From Phycisphaerales bacterium (GTDB lineage: Bacteria; Planctomycetota; Phycisphaerae; Sedimentisphaerales; Anaerobacaceae), in the NCBI GenBank assembly GCA_020352215.1, contig CP070675.1:4083718-4147717 (forward strand): a stretch of 64,000 bases of DNA. The letters are read 5' to 3'. The notes beneath the pieces are model-generated. The model made no database searches. It was not told the origin of the DNA and saw only the letters and a list, made by a program, of their open reading frames with translations. Below are positions 43,201 to 52,004 of the stretch, piece by piece. Within the stretch, counting starts at the first letter, position 1. Each line of letters opens with the position of its first letter. The translations under genes and the position numbers were made by a program.

Positions 43201-45119
43201 TGAAGCTGGCTGAAGCTGGGTGGTTCGAACTTCTCGAACCCGGCAAGCAACAAGTGTTGGTCGGTCCGAGCTCTGTCGGGCTGGCTTCGTTTTTGATAAG
43301 GCCGATAGAACTTGGACGCAATACCCTTGAGGTTACACTTCGCTCGACGCAGCGCGCCGATGCAGTGCGCAAGGAGCTCCTGGTCGAAGCGGAAGGTACT
43401 GAGCGTGAGATAGTTACCAACGGCATGCTGCGCGCCGGCGAAACGCTCAGCATCGATTCTAACATGCCGTCACATCGCGTTCCCGGCTCGGAAAAGCTGC
43501 TCTTGAGCGTCACGCCAAGCCTGGTTGCCCAGAGTATCAACGGTATCGAGGACTTACTTCACATGCCGTACGGCTGCGGTGAGCAGAATATGATTTTCTT
43601 CGCGCCGGACGTGGAGATTCTGCGCTACCTCGACGCTACGGGCCAATTGACCCCGGAAGTCCGTGCCAAAGCCGAGCATTTCATTACTGTGGGCTATCAG
43701 CGAGAGCTTACCTACCGCCGGCAGGATGGCTCTTTTTCGGCTTTCGGGGACAGCGACGAATCCGGCAGCCTGTGGTTGACGGCCTTTGTTCTGGACTGTT
43801 TCAGCGGTGCCCGCGACGTCCAGACTATCGACGAGACGGTTCTGGCCGATGCCGCCCACTGGATTGAGTCCCATCAGTTGGCCGACGGATCGTGGGAGCC
43901 GATAGGATTCGTGCACCACCAGGAAATGATCGGTGGTGTTTCGGGCAACTTCACACTGACGGCCTTTGTGATGATCGCATTGGCTGATTACGGTATGGCT
44001 ACGGCTCAAGGGCTGGCTGGGGCAACTGAGTATTTGGTGGACAATCTGTCGACTGTTCAGGACGATGCATATGCCCTTGCCGTGGCGGCTTTGGCACTGG
44101 CGCGGGTTGACAGCCCCGCCGCTGAGCAGGCCATAGACCGACTCCTGGAAATCAGCATAAGCGATGGCGATGGCATTCACTGGGAACCCCATGCTATTGA
44201 GACCACAGCTTACGCGGCGCTTGCTATGATCGAGACTGAGAAGCCCCAGGCGAACAGCGCCATAAAATGGCTGGCCCTCCAACAGAACGGGCGGGGTGGA
44301 TTCTGCAGTACTCAGGATACAGTCATGGCATTGAAGGCTCTGATGACAGCGGCCAGAGTCCAATCCCGCAATGTCAGTCTTGCCGTGACCGCCAAGTCCC
44401 CTGATGGGGCCGTCATAGCGGAACTGACGGTCGACGCGAGCAACTTCGATGTTCTCCAGATTGTTGAGCTGCCAGACGTTGACAGCATAGAGCTCAGTGC
44501 CGCTGGTTCAGGCGAGACACGATACCAGCTTGTGCGTCGCTTTAACGTACTTCTGCGTGACGAAACTGTGGAAACGAACATGGCGCTCGAAGTGACCTAT
44601 GACGCCGACCATGTAGAAGTGGACGACATCGTGACCGTCACGGCCACGGTCCGCTATTTCGGACGGGAGGGCAGTTCCGGAATGATGATAGTTGATGTCG
44701 GGGTGCCCACTGGGTTTGCGCCGGTGCGTGAGTCACTCGAAGCCCTCGCTGAGCAGAAGATTGTCAGCCGGTTCGAGGTAGCAGGGCGAAAGGTTATTCT
44801 TTACGTAGATGACTTGACCCCCGGCGAGGAGCGCACATTCACGTTTCAGGTTAAGGCCCGGTTCCCCGTCCGTGCCATAATTCCGGATAGCAAGGCATAC
44901 CTGTACTATGAGCCCGATGTACGCGCCGAAGATGCGGGCCGCGAAATCACAGTCGGCTCGCCCGACTGCACAGTGGATTTCGATTATCTGGCGAGGTTTA
45001 GCTCTGAGTGGCTTGCGAGCGAAGCCGGCCCAGGAACCGATTTGAACGGCAGCGGCCGAGTTGATTTTGAGGACTTCAGCGTCCTCGCCCAGGATTGGCT
45101 GGATACCTGCTCGCAGTGA
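40275..45119 (+). CDS. LamG / alpha-2-macroglobulin (C3/CD109-like) / dockerin-like secreted protein
   Basis: 1614 residues, signal peptide at 1-27. LamG domain at about 28-235 (LVGHWGFDRDSGSTAVDSS, GVLDEVRIYDHAL). Macroglobulin domains follow: TDKPIYKPGQT near 345, VEEYVLPRFEVEL near 431, FFPETWLWLPD near 887 and PDSITTWRLHA near 915. The thioester is PYGCGEQNM with Cys1101 and Gln1104. VHHQEMIGG carries His1215, where complement C3 and CD109 have the catalytic His of the thioester. GFCSTQDTVMALKAL, then a C3-type receptor-binding domain (DVGVPTGFAPVRESL) at about 1450-1555, then a dockerin-like end (DLNGSGRVDFEDFSVLAQDWL, split). It looks like a protease-trapping or surface-tagging protein of the eukaryotic type; bacterial YfhM-type proteins differ and usually sit next to pbpC, which is absent here. 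Confidence 0.9.
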   Translation: MTRRREILTLLFVGLAASLPTAVVRAELVGHWGFDRDSGSTAVDSSGHGNDGILVGEPAWRPAPSSGGMLEFDGVDDYVRTGFVLNPADGPLSAFAWVKGGAAGQIIISQASGTGIGRTWLCADPVEGKLMTRLADAGRFPRLLKSDSVITDGKWHHVGLSIGVGPKWMRRSLYVDGVVVATDDEPLHRLQAADGGLLFGAEENLGQGKLWRGVLDEVRIYDHALDAPQVEQVMRTDSRDAVDVVVLAPKALYADSPATVSVSAVGIASRGPVVVPVAVSLRQDDSTTLRLFEGVTGEHGKVTAQFATPDVPPGPYVLEVEVEGVAQAMTAQVQVRQMPVILIETDKPIYKPGQTIQGRVLVLSNQLRPTTSEASVEITDGKGVKIFREALTTNAFGVAPFELDLASELNYGTWKITAESGLASGSVDVRVEEYVLPRFEVELVTEKDYFLVDEEITGVVSAAYFFGKVIDGTVEVRASRYIGVWEEYASYTATLSEGRADFELPAVEYVSGTPGAGGSGSVQLEVVVTDTSGHEEETTKLLKIVESTIQHQLIASSRSITPGQPFDVLLVAETPDNEPVSVSAEITCEYFDEYYGLISEEKRSLSDVEGLASVSFTAAKRTAWAWLHSKVKSDEDSAETDLTVYASYSPTDSFLHLSRASNEPVSVGDTVTIDVFQTHDATVYYDVFSSGHTVWSDATTGSQIVFQATVQMVPAAKVVAYVINPNNEISADVLPLEVTVDSTAELDVVFDSEEVGPGDSVRVSVQADAQAMVGLAIVDESVYALNEGRLNMQEVFNELERRFMDPQSETHAEAPCGAYEVFDEMGLQVLVSERFNVPQRPSIWDGLWWFDVVPRGGGPLPPAWRELDGSDKNVPLAEVNRVRQFFPETWLWLPDLLTEPDGSAAVDLTAPDSITTWRLHAVSTSSSGLGISESELLVFQEFFGEPDLPYAVTRGEQFPVRIQIFNYLDTAQLVHVKLAEAGWFELLEPGKQQVLVGPSSVGLASFLIRPIELGRNTLEVTLRSTQRADAVRKELLVEAEGTEREIVTNGMLRAGETLSIDSNMPSHRVPGSEKLLLSVTPSLVAQSINGIEDLLHMPYGCGEQNMIFFAPDVEILRYLDATGQLTPEVRAKAEHFITVGYQRELTYRRQDGSFSAFGDSDESGSLWLTAFVLDCFSGARDVQTIDETVLADAAHWIESHQLADGSWEPIGFVHHQEMIGGVSGNFTLTAFVMIALADYGMATAQGLAGATEYLVDNLSTVQDDAYALAVAALALARVDSPAAEQAIDRLLEISISDGDGIHWEPHAIETTAYAALAMIETEKPQANSAIKWLALQQNGRGGFCSTQDTVMALKALMTAARVQSRNVSLAVTAKSPDGAVIAELTVDASNFDVLQIVELPDVDSIELSAAGSGETRYQLVRRFNVLLRDETVETNMALEVTYDADHVEVDDIVTVTATVRYFGREGSSGMMIVDVGVPTGFAPVRESLEALAEQKIVSRFEVAGRKVILYVDDLTPGEERTFTFQVKARFPVRAIIPDSKAYLYYEPDVRAEDAGREITVGSPDCTVDFDYLARFSSEWLASEAGPGTDLNGSGRVDFEDFSVLAQDWLDTCSQ

Positions 45120-45286
45120 CGTCGGCTGCAAACAAACCAAGGGGTGATTGCATCAGCGCTTCTCCTCGGTGGCCTAACAACAGGACCCGGGTCGGTGAAT
45201 CTGCCCCGACACGCATCATCTCCAATATCACTGTTGTACCTCTAATGCAGGGCCCGACAATCTGCAAGGATGGCCTAACCAACAAT

Positions 45287-47821
45287 TCAGGGCGCTACAA
45301 GCCAGTCTGCGACAAACTCTCGTAAATCATCCAACGCCACTCGGCCGTCGTCGCCTGCGAGGTCACATCCAGCACATGTACCGCAGTCTGCTTCCAGCCA
45401 GAACGAGGCGAATACGGCGAAGTCGAGCAGATCGACGTCCTCATCACCATCCAGGTCACCACACATCTCGCATTCATCTGGGATGCCGTTCGCGTTGGAG
45501 TCCCGGCTTGCTCCATCGGCAATGTCCAGCGAGTCTGCGACTCCGTTGTGATTGCAGTCCTCGATGTACAATGCCTTCGCGGTTCGATCATCGTCGAGGA
45601 CAACAGTGACGCTCCGCTGCCCCTCCGGCAGCGCCCGATTGTCTATTTCCCAGTGGTCGAAGACGTAGCGGCCGACCGCCAAGGGTCCGGTTAGCGTCAC
45701 CACAGTGCCCGGCGCATGTACGCGGATGAATGTGGTTACTCCGTCGCCCATGTTATTCACACCAACCGGACTGGCCAATACGGGCACTCCTGGCGGCGTG
45801 CTCGCGATACGTAAGAGGCGATAGAACTCGAAATCCGGGCGTTCGTAGCCGAGCCAATTGTCGAAGACGGCACGGTCCTCGTCGTCAATGTCACCATCCT
45901 CATCGAAGTCGAAGGCATAACAATCCGGGTCCGTAACCGGCACATTCGGACCAGTGCAACACAGGCCGAACGCGGTGCCATCGGCTGCATCAATGTCTCC
46001 GTCGCCATTGAAGTCACCGGGCAGCGCCCCGCCACCCAGTTGCAAAACCTCTTGCGTCACGTTGACCGGCCCAGGGTGTTCGTCCGGATTAAGCAGGTGA
46101 TATTCCAGGGTGCCTCTCCAGATACGCTCTTCCATCGGCCATGGCCAGAGATACTCTACCTGACCATCTGTTTCTCCGTCCTTCAAGACGCCGTCCACAT
46201 AACGGAACCAGATTCGGGCCCCGACGTCGGTCCCATCGGGTGCGGCAAGCCGCAGAGCCGGTGATGTATACGGCCGGAGAAGGCTCCGCCCGGCAATGTT
46301 CAGTTGCGGATCAGTACCAGGGGCGGTGCGGCAAGTATCGTCGATCACGGGTGAGGCCCCACAGTCTCTCTCGCAACCTGCCGGACTGAGGATATTGGTA
46401 GGCACGCCGGTGCACGAGTGATTGCTTTCGAAATGCTCAGCGTTATTGAAAAAATGCACCGTGTCCACGTACTTGTGTCCCAAGAGGGCTGCTTGGTATC
46501 TATCTCCCGGATCGAGGGTGTTCATGGCCAGCACGTTTTGGATAACCGGCCCGTTCGGCTCAACGGACCTCCTGTAAGCGCCCACGCGCATGCCCCTACC
46601 ACCCACAACGGTCAGGTGTTGCCCTTTGATGCTATCGTAGAATCGGCCGCACAAGTTAAACCCCTGGATTTCGTAATCGGGCTCACCGGTCTCGCGTCCA
46701 GGTTCGACGTAGGTTAGGCAATCCCGGAGCGTAGTATCGACCACATCAGGTCCTCCGACACGGAATATGTGTCGGGTCCTCACATAATTGCTATTGAGCG
46801 CGTATCCGACGCACCCGAACAGCCGGGTATTCCTAATGAAGTCCATCGCCGCGTCGCTATAGAAATAGGACGAAAAATCCCATCTCAGCGGGTAATCGAT
46901 ACTTTCACGCGCATCGTGCGTACAAACGACGTTTTCCAGCAGGCTGCCCTGAGCCCTGTATTGAAATGAAATATTCTCAGAGTGGTTGCCCTGATACCGG
47001 GTTCCCTCCCACCGGCACCAGAAACGCCGCAAGATATTGTCCGCACCGTAGTTGACTTGTCCAGGACCTCCGCCATAGATGGAGACTTGCTTTCGGCCCA
47101 GGCCCCAGCTGGCGCAGTCCTCTACGAGGCAGCGGAACGTTCGATACAAACGGTAGACATGATTATTCTTGTACGGATTCGCGTTCCACGCGCAGACCCG
47201 GCGCACCGTGCAATCCTTGCAGCAGCCCAACCAGATGACAGCTCCGCTGCTATTGCACGCGTTTATGCCTTGGATAACAAAATAGCTTTTGAAATTCCCC
47301 TCGGCTCCGGAGATGAAAACTGGTTGGTAAAGCAACTCACCATCGATGGTCACGCGGCCATCGTTCAAGGCCCGGATGGTAATTGGGCTATCCGCTGTGC
47401 CGTTCACGGAGACTGAATAACCAGCACAGATCATCGACCGGGGCCCCGTGTATCGGCCGTCCAGCAAGACGAGTGTATCCCCGGCCCGGGCGACACGCCA
47501 GAAGTTCTCGATCACAAACGGTGCAGAGACCGTTAGGCCATCGTTGGTGTCCGAACCGCGGACAGCGGGGGGCTCGGCAAATTCCGGCGCCGCATAATAA
47601 GTAGTCTGGTGAACTGACTCTCCGGGCAAAGAACCGCCTGCCCCAGCGAGACTGTCTACGACTCGGTTATCCTTACGGTAGTTACAAGCCTCGGCCCCGT
47701 TGGCGTCAACGACAGCATTCGCATCGACATAGACAGTCTCTCCCTTGGAAGTCGTCGAAACCATTCCCAGCAGACACACGAACATCACCGCCCAAGTGCC
47801 TGGCCATGCGTGCTCACGCAT
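45287..47821 (-). CDS. Secreted right-handed beta-helix protein with dockerin-like repeats
   Basis: 844 residues, signal peptide in the first 28. Residues about 90-480 form a parallel beta-helix: SDTNDGLTVSAPFVIENFWR and GDTLVLLDGRYTG, then many short repeats (YFVIQGIN, CTVRRVCAWN, CLVEDCASWG) as in PL6, PL9 or poly-uronate lyase-like proteins, but no catalytic site was assigned. Residues about 625-690 hold dockerin-like EF-hand pairs (DFNGDGDIDAADG, DFDEDGDIDDEDRAVFDNWL). A bacterial-repeat-like domain follows (STPPGVPVLASP), then thrombospondin-type-3 (DCNHNGVADS) and further dockerin-like units (DLDGDEDVDLLDFAVFASFWL, split). Convergent with the macroglobulin-like gene, which ends in the same dockerin-like type. 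Confidence 0.82.
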   Translation of the reverse strand: MREHAWPGTWAVMFVCLLGMVSTTSKGETVYVDANAVVDANGAEACNYRKDNRVVDSLAGAGGSLPGESVHQTTYYAAPEFAEPPAVRGSDTNDGLTVSAPFVIENFWRVARAGDTLVLLDGRYTGPRSMICAGYSVSVNGTADSPITIRALNDGRVTIDGELLYQPVFISGAEGNFKSYFVIQGINACNSSGAVIWLGCCKDCTVRRVCAWNANPYKNNHVYRLYRTFRCLVEDCASWGLGRKQVSIYGGGPGQVNYGADNILRRFWCRWEGTRYQGNHSENISFQYRAQGSLLENVVCTHDARESIDYPLRWDFSSYFYSDAAMDFIRNTRLFGCVGYALNSNYVRTRHIFRVGGPDVVDTTLRDCLTYVEPGRETGEPDYEIQGFNLCGRFYDSIKGQHLTVVGGRGMRVGAYRRSVEPNGPVIQNVLAMNTLDPGDRYQAALLGHKYVDTVHFFNNAEHFESNHSCTGVPTNILSPAGCERDCGASPVIDDTCRTAPGTDPQLNIAGRSLLRPYTSPALRLAAPDGTDVGARIWFRYVDGVLKDGETDGQVEYLWPWPMEERIWRGTLEYHLLNPDEHPGPVNVTQEVLQLGGGALPGDFNGDGDIDAADGTAFGLCCTGPNVPVTDPDCYAFDFDEDGDIDDEDRAVFDNWLGYERPDFEFYRLLRIASTPPGVPVLASPVGVNNMGDGVTTFIRVHAPGTVVTLTGPLAVGRYVFDHWEIDNRALPEGQRSVTVVLDDDRTAKALYIEDCNHNGVADSLDIADGASRDSNANGIPDECEMCGDLDGDEDVDLLDFAVFASFWLEADCGTCAGCDLAGDDGRVALDDLREFVADWLVAP

Positions 47822-47875
47822 TCGCCTCCTCCTTCGAGAAAATGAGCGAAGTTCTCTTTCCTCTTGGCAATTGAT

Positions 47876-47904
47876 ACTATACTGTTTGTAGGAGCTGGGG
47901 TCAA
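47876..47904 (-). promoter_or_regulatory. Promoter of the beta-helix gene
   Basis: On the minus strand TTGACC (47899-47904), a 17-base spacer and TATAGT (47876-47881), 55 bases upstream of the start codon at 47821. Confidence 0.65.
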
Positions 47905-47979
47905 GATCTTATGGGAACGTCGGGACAAGTCATATCCTCACGCTCCCAGCACAATTGCGGACCCAGGATAATTAAGGAT

Positions 47980-48007
47980 TTGAGAACTCACCCGTTCAGT
48001 GTATAAT
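47980..48007 (+). promoter_or_regulatory. Promoter of the aminotransferase gene
   Basis: TTGAGA (47980-47985), 16 bases, TATAAT (48002-48007). It lies 50 bases before the ATG at 48057 and rules out the ATG at 48006, which overlaps the -10. Confidence 0.65.
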
Positions 48008-48056
48008 GTTCGATTGTATCAATAAGGACTGCCTTCACAATTTGCAGGATCAAAGA

Positions 48057-49283
48057 ATGTCCGAACACAAGATTGAGCCGGCTCAGAGAATAACACGCTT
48101 GCCACCTTATCTTTTCGGCAAGTTGAACGCATTGAAGCTCGCCAAGCGTCAAGAAGGTGCTGATATCATTGACCTTGGTATGGGCAATCCGGCGGATGCG
48201 GCCCCGCAGATTGTCGTTGACAAGCTCTGTGAGGCGGTGCAAGACCCGCGCAATCACCGTTACAGTGCCTCCAGGGGCGTCAAGAACCTGCGGCGGGAAA
48301 TCGCAATTAAGTATGAGAAGAAGTGGAATGTGCAGCTTGACTGGGAGACTGAGGTGCTTGCATGCATTGGCTCCAAGGAGGGTTTTAGCCATTTGTGCCT
48401 GGCCATGTTGGGCCCGGGTGATACCGCCGTTGTGCCCGACCCTGCATTCCCAATACACAACTACTCGGTGGCACTGGCGGGCGCGAACGTAATTACGGTG
48501 CCGCTGGGTACCGACAGTAAGTTCCTCGACACGGTTGCGATGGTTTGCGAACACCTGTACCCCAAGCCGAAGCTGCTAATTCTCAACTACCCGCACAACC
48601 CAACTGCAGTAACCGTTGATGAAGGGTTCTTCGATACGGTCGTGGATGTAGCAAAGCGGTTCGGTATCGCGGTGATTCATGACTTTGCCTATGGCGAGAC
48701 GTGTTTCGATGATTACAAGGCCCCGAGCTTCCTGTCGGCCAAGGGCGCTAAGGACGTCGGAGTGGAATTCACGACGATGAGCAAGCCCTACAATATGGCC
48801 GGTTTTCGAATCGGCTTCGTGGCTGGGAACAAGGATATGGTTGACCACCTTGCGACCATAAAGGGTTACTATGACTACGGCATATTCCAGGCGGTGCAGA
48901 TAGCGGGGATAATTGCTCTGCGGCATTGCGACGAGCAGATACTTGTTCAGAATCAGAAATATCAATCCCGCCGCGATGTGGTGTGCGATGGCCTTGGGAG
49001 AATCGGCTGGGAGGTGGAAAAGCCGCGAGCCTCGATGTTCGTCTGGGCGAAAGTGCCTCAGACAAGCCTCAAAGGCAGGAGCACGCTTGACTACGCCATG
49101 GACCTGATGGAGCATGCCGAGGTCGCAATTGCTCCGGGCAGAGCCTTTGGCGAAAATGGTGAGGGTTACATGCGCGTCGCCCTGGTGGAGAACGAACAAC
49201 GCCTCCGTCAAGCCATCCGTAACATAAGCCGGTTTGAACAGCAAAAGCCAATAAGAAAGGCAAAAGCCAACCGAGGAGATTGA
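48057..49283 (+). CDS. alaC: AlaC-like alanine/pyruvate aminotransferase (class I/II, PLP)
   Basis: 408 residues from ATG 48057. It aligns from memory along most of E. coli AlaC: ITRLPPYLFGKLNALK, DIIDLGMGNPADA, YSASRGVKNLRREI, IGSKEGFSHLCLAMLGPGD, VVPDPAFPIHNYSVALAG, ILNYPHNPTAV and MSKPYNMAGFRIGF with the PLP Lys. It converts pyruvate and glutamate to alanine and 2-oxoglutarate; LL-diaminopimelate aminotransferase is a close relative and cannot be fully excluded. Own promoter; last 20 residues are a basic tail (QQKPIRKAKANRGD). Confidence 0.88.
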   Translation: MSEHKIEPAQRITRLPPYLFGKLNALKLAKRQEGADIIDLGMGNPADAAPQIVVDKLCEAVQDPRNHRYSASRGVKNLRREIAIKYEKKWNVQLDWETEVLACIGSKEGFSHLCLAMLGPGDTAVVPDPAFPIHNYSVALAGANVITVPLGTDSKFLDTVAMVCEHLYPKPKLLILNYPHNPTAVTVDEGFFDTVVDVAKRFGIAVIHDFAYGETCFDDYKAPSFLSAKGAKDVGVEFTTMSKPYNMAGFRIGFVAGNKDMVDHLATIKGYYDYGIFQAVQIAGIIALRHCDEQILVQNQKYQSRRDVVCDGLGRIGWEVEKPRASMFVWAKVPQTSLKGRSTLDYAMDLMEHAEVAIAPGRAFGENGEGYMRVALVENEQRLRQAIRNISRFEQQKPIRKAKANRGD

Positions 49284-49644
49284 TCCTCTCTGGCGGCTCG
49301 GTCGGCGGAGGGGCATGGCTACTGCGAGCCGGCTCTCGAAGGACCGGCGCATGTCGGCAAAACGACTGCTTCGGACGGCTTCTCACCGCCCAGAGCGTCA
49401 TATTTGCCGAGGGCACCAGCTTGTGCAAGTCTTTGCAGAAGAAGGGCTTACCTAAGAAATCGGAGCATAGGCTCTCGGTCGGATGGGTCGGTTGCGATGA
49501 CATCGGCCAGCACCGAATAAATCCTTGACACAGGGGGGGCTTGTGAATAGAGTAGCTCTCTCGTTTACTCGGCAGTTGCCATTGCCGGGCACAAAAAGCA
49601 GGGAAAAGCCGCGTCAAAAGTATCGGCAATAAGGAGAACAGCAA
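49284..49644. other. Gene-free stretch between alaC and gap
   Basis: 361 bases. The two open frames here (49280-49528 plus, 49069-49644 minus) look non-coding: no known domain and rich in Cys, Arg and Ser. It carries the gap promoter near its end. Confidence 0.5.
49525..49553 (+). promoter_or_regulatory. Promoter of the gap-pgk-rpe cluster
   Basis: TTGACA at 49525-49530 (perfect), 17 bases, TAGAGT at 49548-49553. The leader to the gap ATG is about 85 bases. Confidence 0.5.
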
Positions 49645-50658
49645 ATGTCAACAAAGATTGGGATCAACGGGTTCGGCCGGATCGGCAGAGCCGTAGCAAG
49701 GATCATCATGCAGAGGCAGGGCGATTTGGAGTTGGTGGCTGTCAACGACCTCTCCGATGCCAAGAGCCTTGCGCATCTGTTTAAATACGATACGGTGATG
49801 GGCAAGTGGAAAGGAACGGTTGAGGCCAAAGACAACACGTTGGTCATCGACGGCAAGAAGATCGATGTTCTGGCCGTCAGGAATCCTGCCGAATTGCCCT
49901 GGAAAGACATGGATGTCAAGGTCGTCTTGGAGTCGACCGGAATCTTCCGGACCGCTGAGTCGCCCAAGGGTGGCTACGCGGATCATCTCAAGGCCGGCGC
50001 CAGCAAGGTTATGCTAAGTGTCCCCGCGAAGGATGATATCGACGCGACGATAGTTTTGGGCGTCAATGACGATATATTGACCAAGGATGTCAAGTGCGTG
50101 TCCAATGCGAGCTGCACGACCAACTGCCTGGCACCCCTGGCCAAGGTCCTCAACGATACATTCGGAATTGAACGGGGCCTGATGACCACAATCCATGCCT
50201 ACACGAATGACCAACGGGTCGCCGACATGATACACGGCGATCTTCGCCGCGCACGCGCTGCTGCTGCGAATATCATCCCGACAACTACCGGCGCGGCGAA
50301 GGCTATCGGCAAGGTAGTTCCTGAGCTGGACGGCAAACTCGATGGCTTTGCCATCCGAGTGCCCATTCCCGTCGGAAGCGTCGTGGACCTGGTGGTTAAT
50401 GTCACAAAGAGTGCCACGATTGACGAAGTCAACGCGGCGATGAAGGCAGCTGCTGAGGGGCCGATGAAGGGTATATTGGTATACTGCGATGAGCCGATTG
50501 TCAGCAGCGACATTGTCAATGATCCGGCTTCGAGCATCTTTGATGCACTTTCCACAATAGTCAAAGGCAACATGGTCAAGGTCATCAGTTGGTATGACAA
50601 CGAATGGGGCTACTCGAATCGCAGTGTCGATATTATGGAGAAGCTGGCGGCAATGTAG
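49645..50658 (+). CDS. gap: Glyceraldehyde-3-phosphate dehydrogenase
   Basis: 337 residues. N-terminal NAD loop [13 protein letters not shown], followed by [20 protein letters not shown]; catalytic Cys in [27 protein letters not shown] and [11 protein letters not shown] near the C-terminus. Converts glyceraldehyde 3-phosphate to 1,3-bisphosphoglycerate with NAD. AAGGAG precedes the ATG. Followed by pgk after 72 bases, the usual glycolytic pair. Confidence 0.97.
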   Translation: MSTKIGINGFGRIGRAVARIIMQRQGDLELVAVNDLSDAKSLAHLFKYDTVMGKWKGTVEAKDNTLVIDGKKIDVLAVRNPAELPWKDMDVKVVLESTGIFRTAESPKGGYADHLKAGASKVMLSVPAKDDIDATIVLGVNDDILTKDVKCVSNASCTTNCLAPLAKVLNDTFGIERGLMTTIHAYTNDQRVADMIHGDLRRARAAAANIIPTTTGAAKAIGKVVPELDGKLDGFAIRVPIPVGSVVDLVVNVTKSATIDEVNAAMKAAAEGPMKGILVYCDEPIVSSDIVNDPASSIFDALSTIVKGNMVKVISWYDNEWGYSNRSVDIMEKLAAM

Positions 50659-50730
50659 TCTTGGGTGCCCGATCTTGGGTCTTGAGGTGCCAGCCAAAAA
50701 CTCAACGCTGTTTTGCCAGGGGGACAGACA

Positions 50731-51999
50731 ATGAATCCTGTTGGGGCATATACGGAAATGGCTAAGAAAACCATAGCTGATGTCGATGTTCGGGGCAAGA
50801 AGGTCTTGATGAGATGTGACTTCAACGTACCGCTGGATGACGAGTGCAACATCACCAGCGACGACCGAATCGTTAAGGCCTTGCCGACGATAAGAAGCAT
50901 CCTCGACCGGGGCGGTGCCCTGATCCTCATGAGCCACCTTGGCAGGCCCAAAGGCCAGAGAGACGACAAGCTGTCACTGGCTCCGGTAGCCAAGAGGCTC
51001 TCTGAACTTCTCGGCCAGGACGTTGTCTTTAGTGAGGACTGTATCGGGCCCAAGACAAAGGCTAAGGCCCAGGCACTCAAGAACGGCGACTGCATGCTCC
51101 TTGAGAATCTTCGCTTTTACAAGGAAGAGACGATAAAAGATAAGGCGGCCAAGGAAGATGCGCAGTTGCGGCAGGCCAAGGACGATTTTGCACAGCAGCT
51201 TGCGGATATGGCTGATGTATATGTCGACGACGCGTTCGGTACGGCCCACCGGGACAATGCGTCCATGTACACGGTACCGACGGTGATGGAGGGTAAGCCT
51301 CGCGTCATTGGTTTTTTGATCGAGAAGGAACTGAAGTTCCTTGGCCAGATACTCAGTGAGCCTGACAGGCCTTTCGTGGCGATACTGGGGGGAGCCAAGG
51401 TCTCGGACAAAATCGGTGTGATCGAGAATCTGGTATCCAAGGTCGATCGCATTATCATCGGCGGCGCGATGGCCTACACGTTCCTCAAGGGCAGGGGTAA
51501 GAACATCGGCAACAGCTTGTGCGAGAACGACTTCATCGACAAGGCCTTGGCGCTGCTGGATCAGGCGGCCGAGGCGGACTGTGAGGTGGTTCTGCCGGTG
51601 GATCACCGGGTCGTGCGCGAGTTGAAACCGCATGCACCGCACCGCGTCGCCGTTGGCGATGTCGACCCGGGCTGGCAGGCTGTTGACATAGGCCCCCTCG
51701 CAGTCAAAGCGTTTACAGACAAGATCGCCGGCGCCAAGACGGTCGTCTGGAATGGTCCGATGGGAGTCTTCGAGATGCCGCCTTTCGACGAAGGGACCAA
51801 GGAGGTTGCCTTGGCAGTAGCCAAGGCAACCGACGATGGTGCGGGCACCATAATCGGTGGCGGTGACAGCGCAAGCGCCGTCAAGAAGCTCGGTCTGGAA
51901 AGCAAGATAACTCATATCTCCACTGGTGGCGGTGCTTCACTTGAGTTTCTCGAGGGCAAGAAATTCAAGTGTCTTGCGATCCTCGACGAGGAGGAATAG
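50731..51999 (+). CDS. pgk: Phosphoglycerate kinase
   Basis: 422 residues from ATG 50731 (AGGGGGAC upstream); an ATG at 50758 is possible. Family phrases: DVRGKKVLMRCDFNVPLDD, LILMSHLGRPKG, LLENLRFYKEE, DVYVDDAFGTAHRDNAS, AILGGAKVSDKIGVI, VWNGPMGVFEMPPF and GGGDSASAVKK with the Mg-ATP contacts. A small insertion (KDKAAKEDAQLRQAKDD) follows LLENLRFYKEE. Transfers phosphate between 1,3-bisphosphoglycerate and ADP. Confidence 0.97.
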   Translation: MNPVGAYTEMAKKTIADVDVRGKKVLMRCDFNVPLDDECNITSDDRIVKALPTIRSILDRGGALILMSHLGRPKGQRDDKLSLAPVAKRLSELLGQDVVFSEDCIGPKTKAKAQALKNGDCMLLENLRFYKEETIKDKAAKEDAQLRQAKDDFAQQLADMADVYVDDAFGTAHRDNASMYTVPTVMEGKPRVIGFLIEKELKFLGQILSEPDRPFVAILGGAKVSDKIGVIENLVSKVDRIIIGGAMAYTFLKGRGKNIGNSLCENDFIDKALALLDQAAEADCEVVLPVDHRVVRELKPHAPHRVAVGDVDPGWQAVDIGPLAVKAFTDKIAGAKTVVWNGPMGVFEMPPFDEGTKEVALAVAKATDDGAGTIIGGGDSASAVKKLGLESKITHISTGGGASLEFLEGKKFKCLAILDEEE

Positions 52000-52004
52000 C
52001 AACT

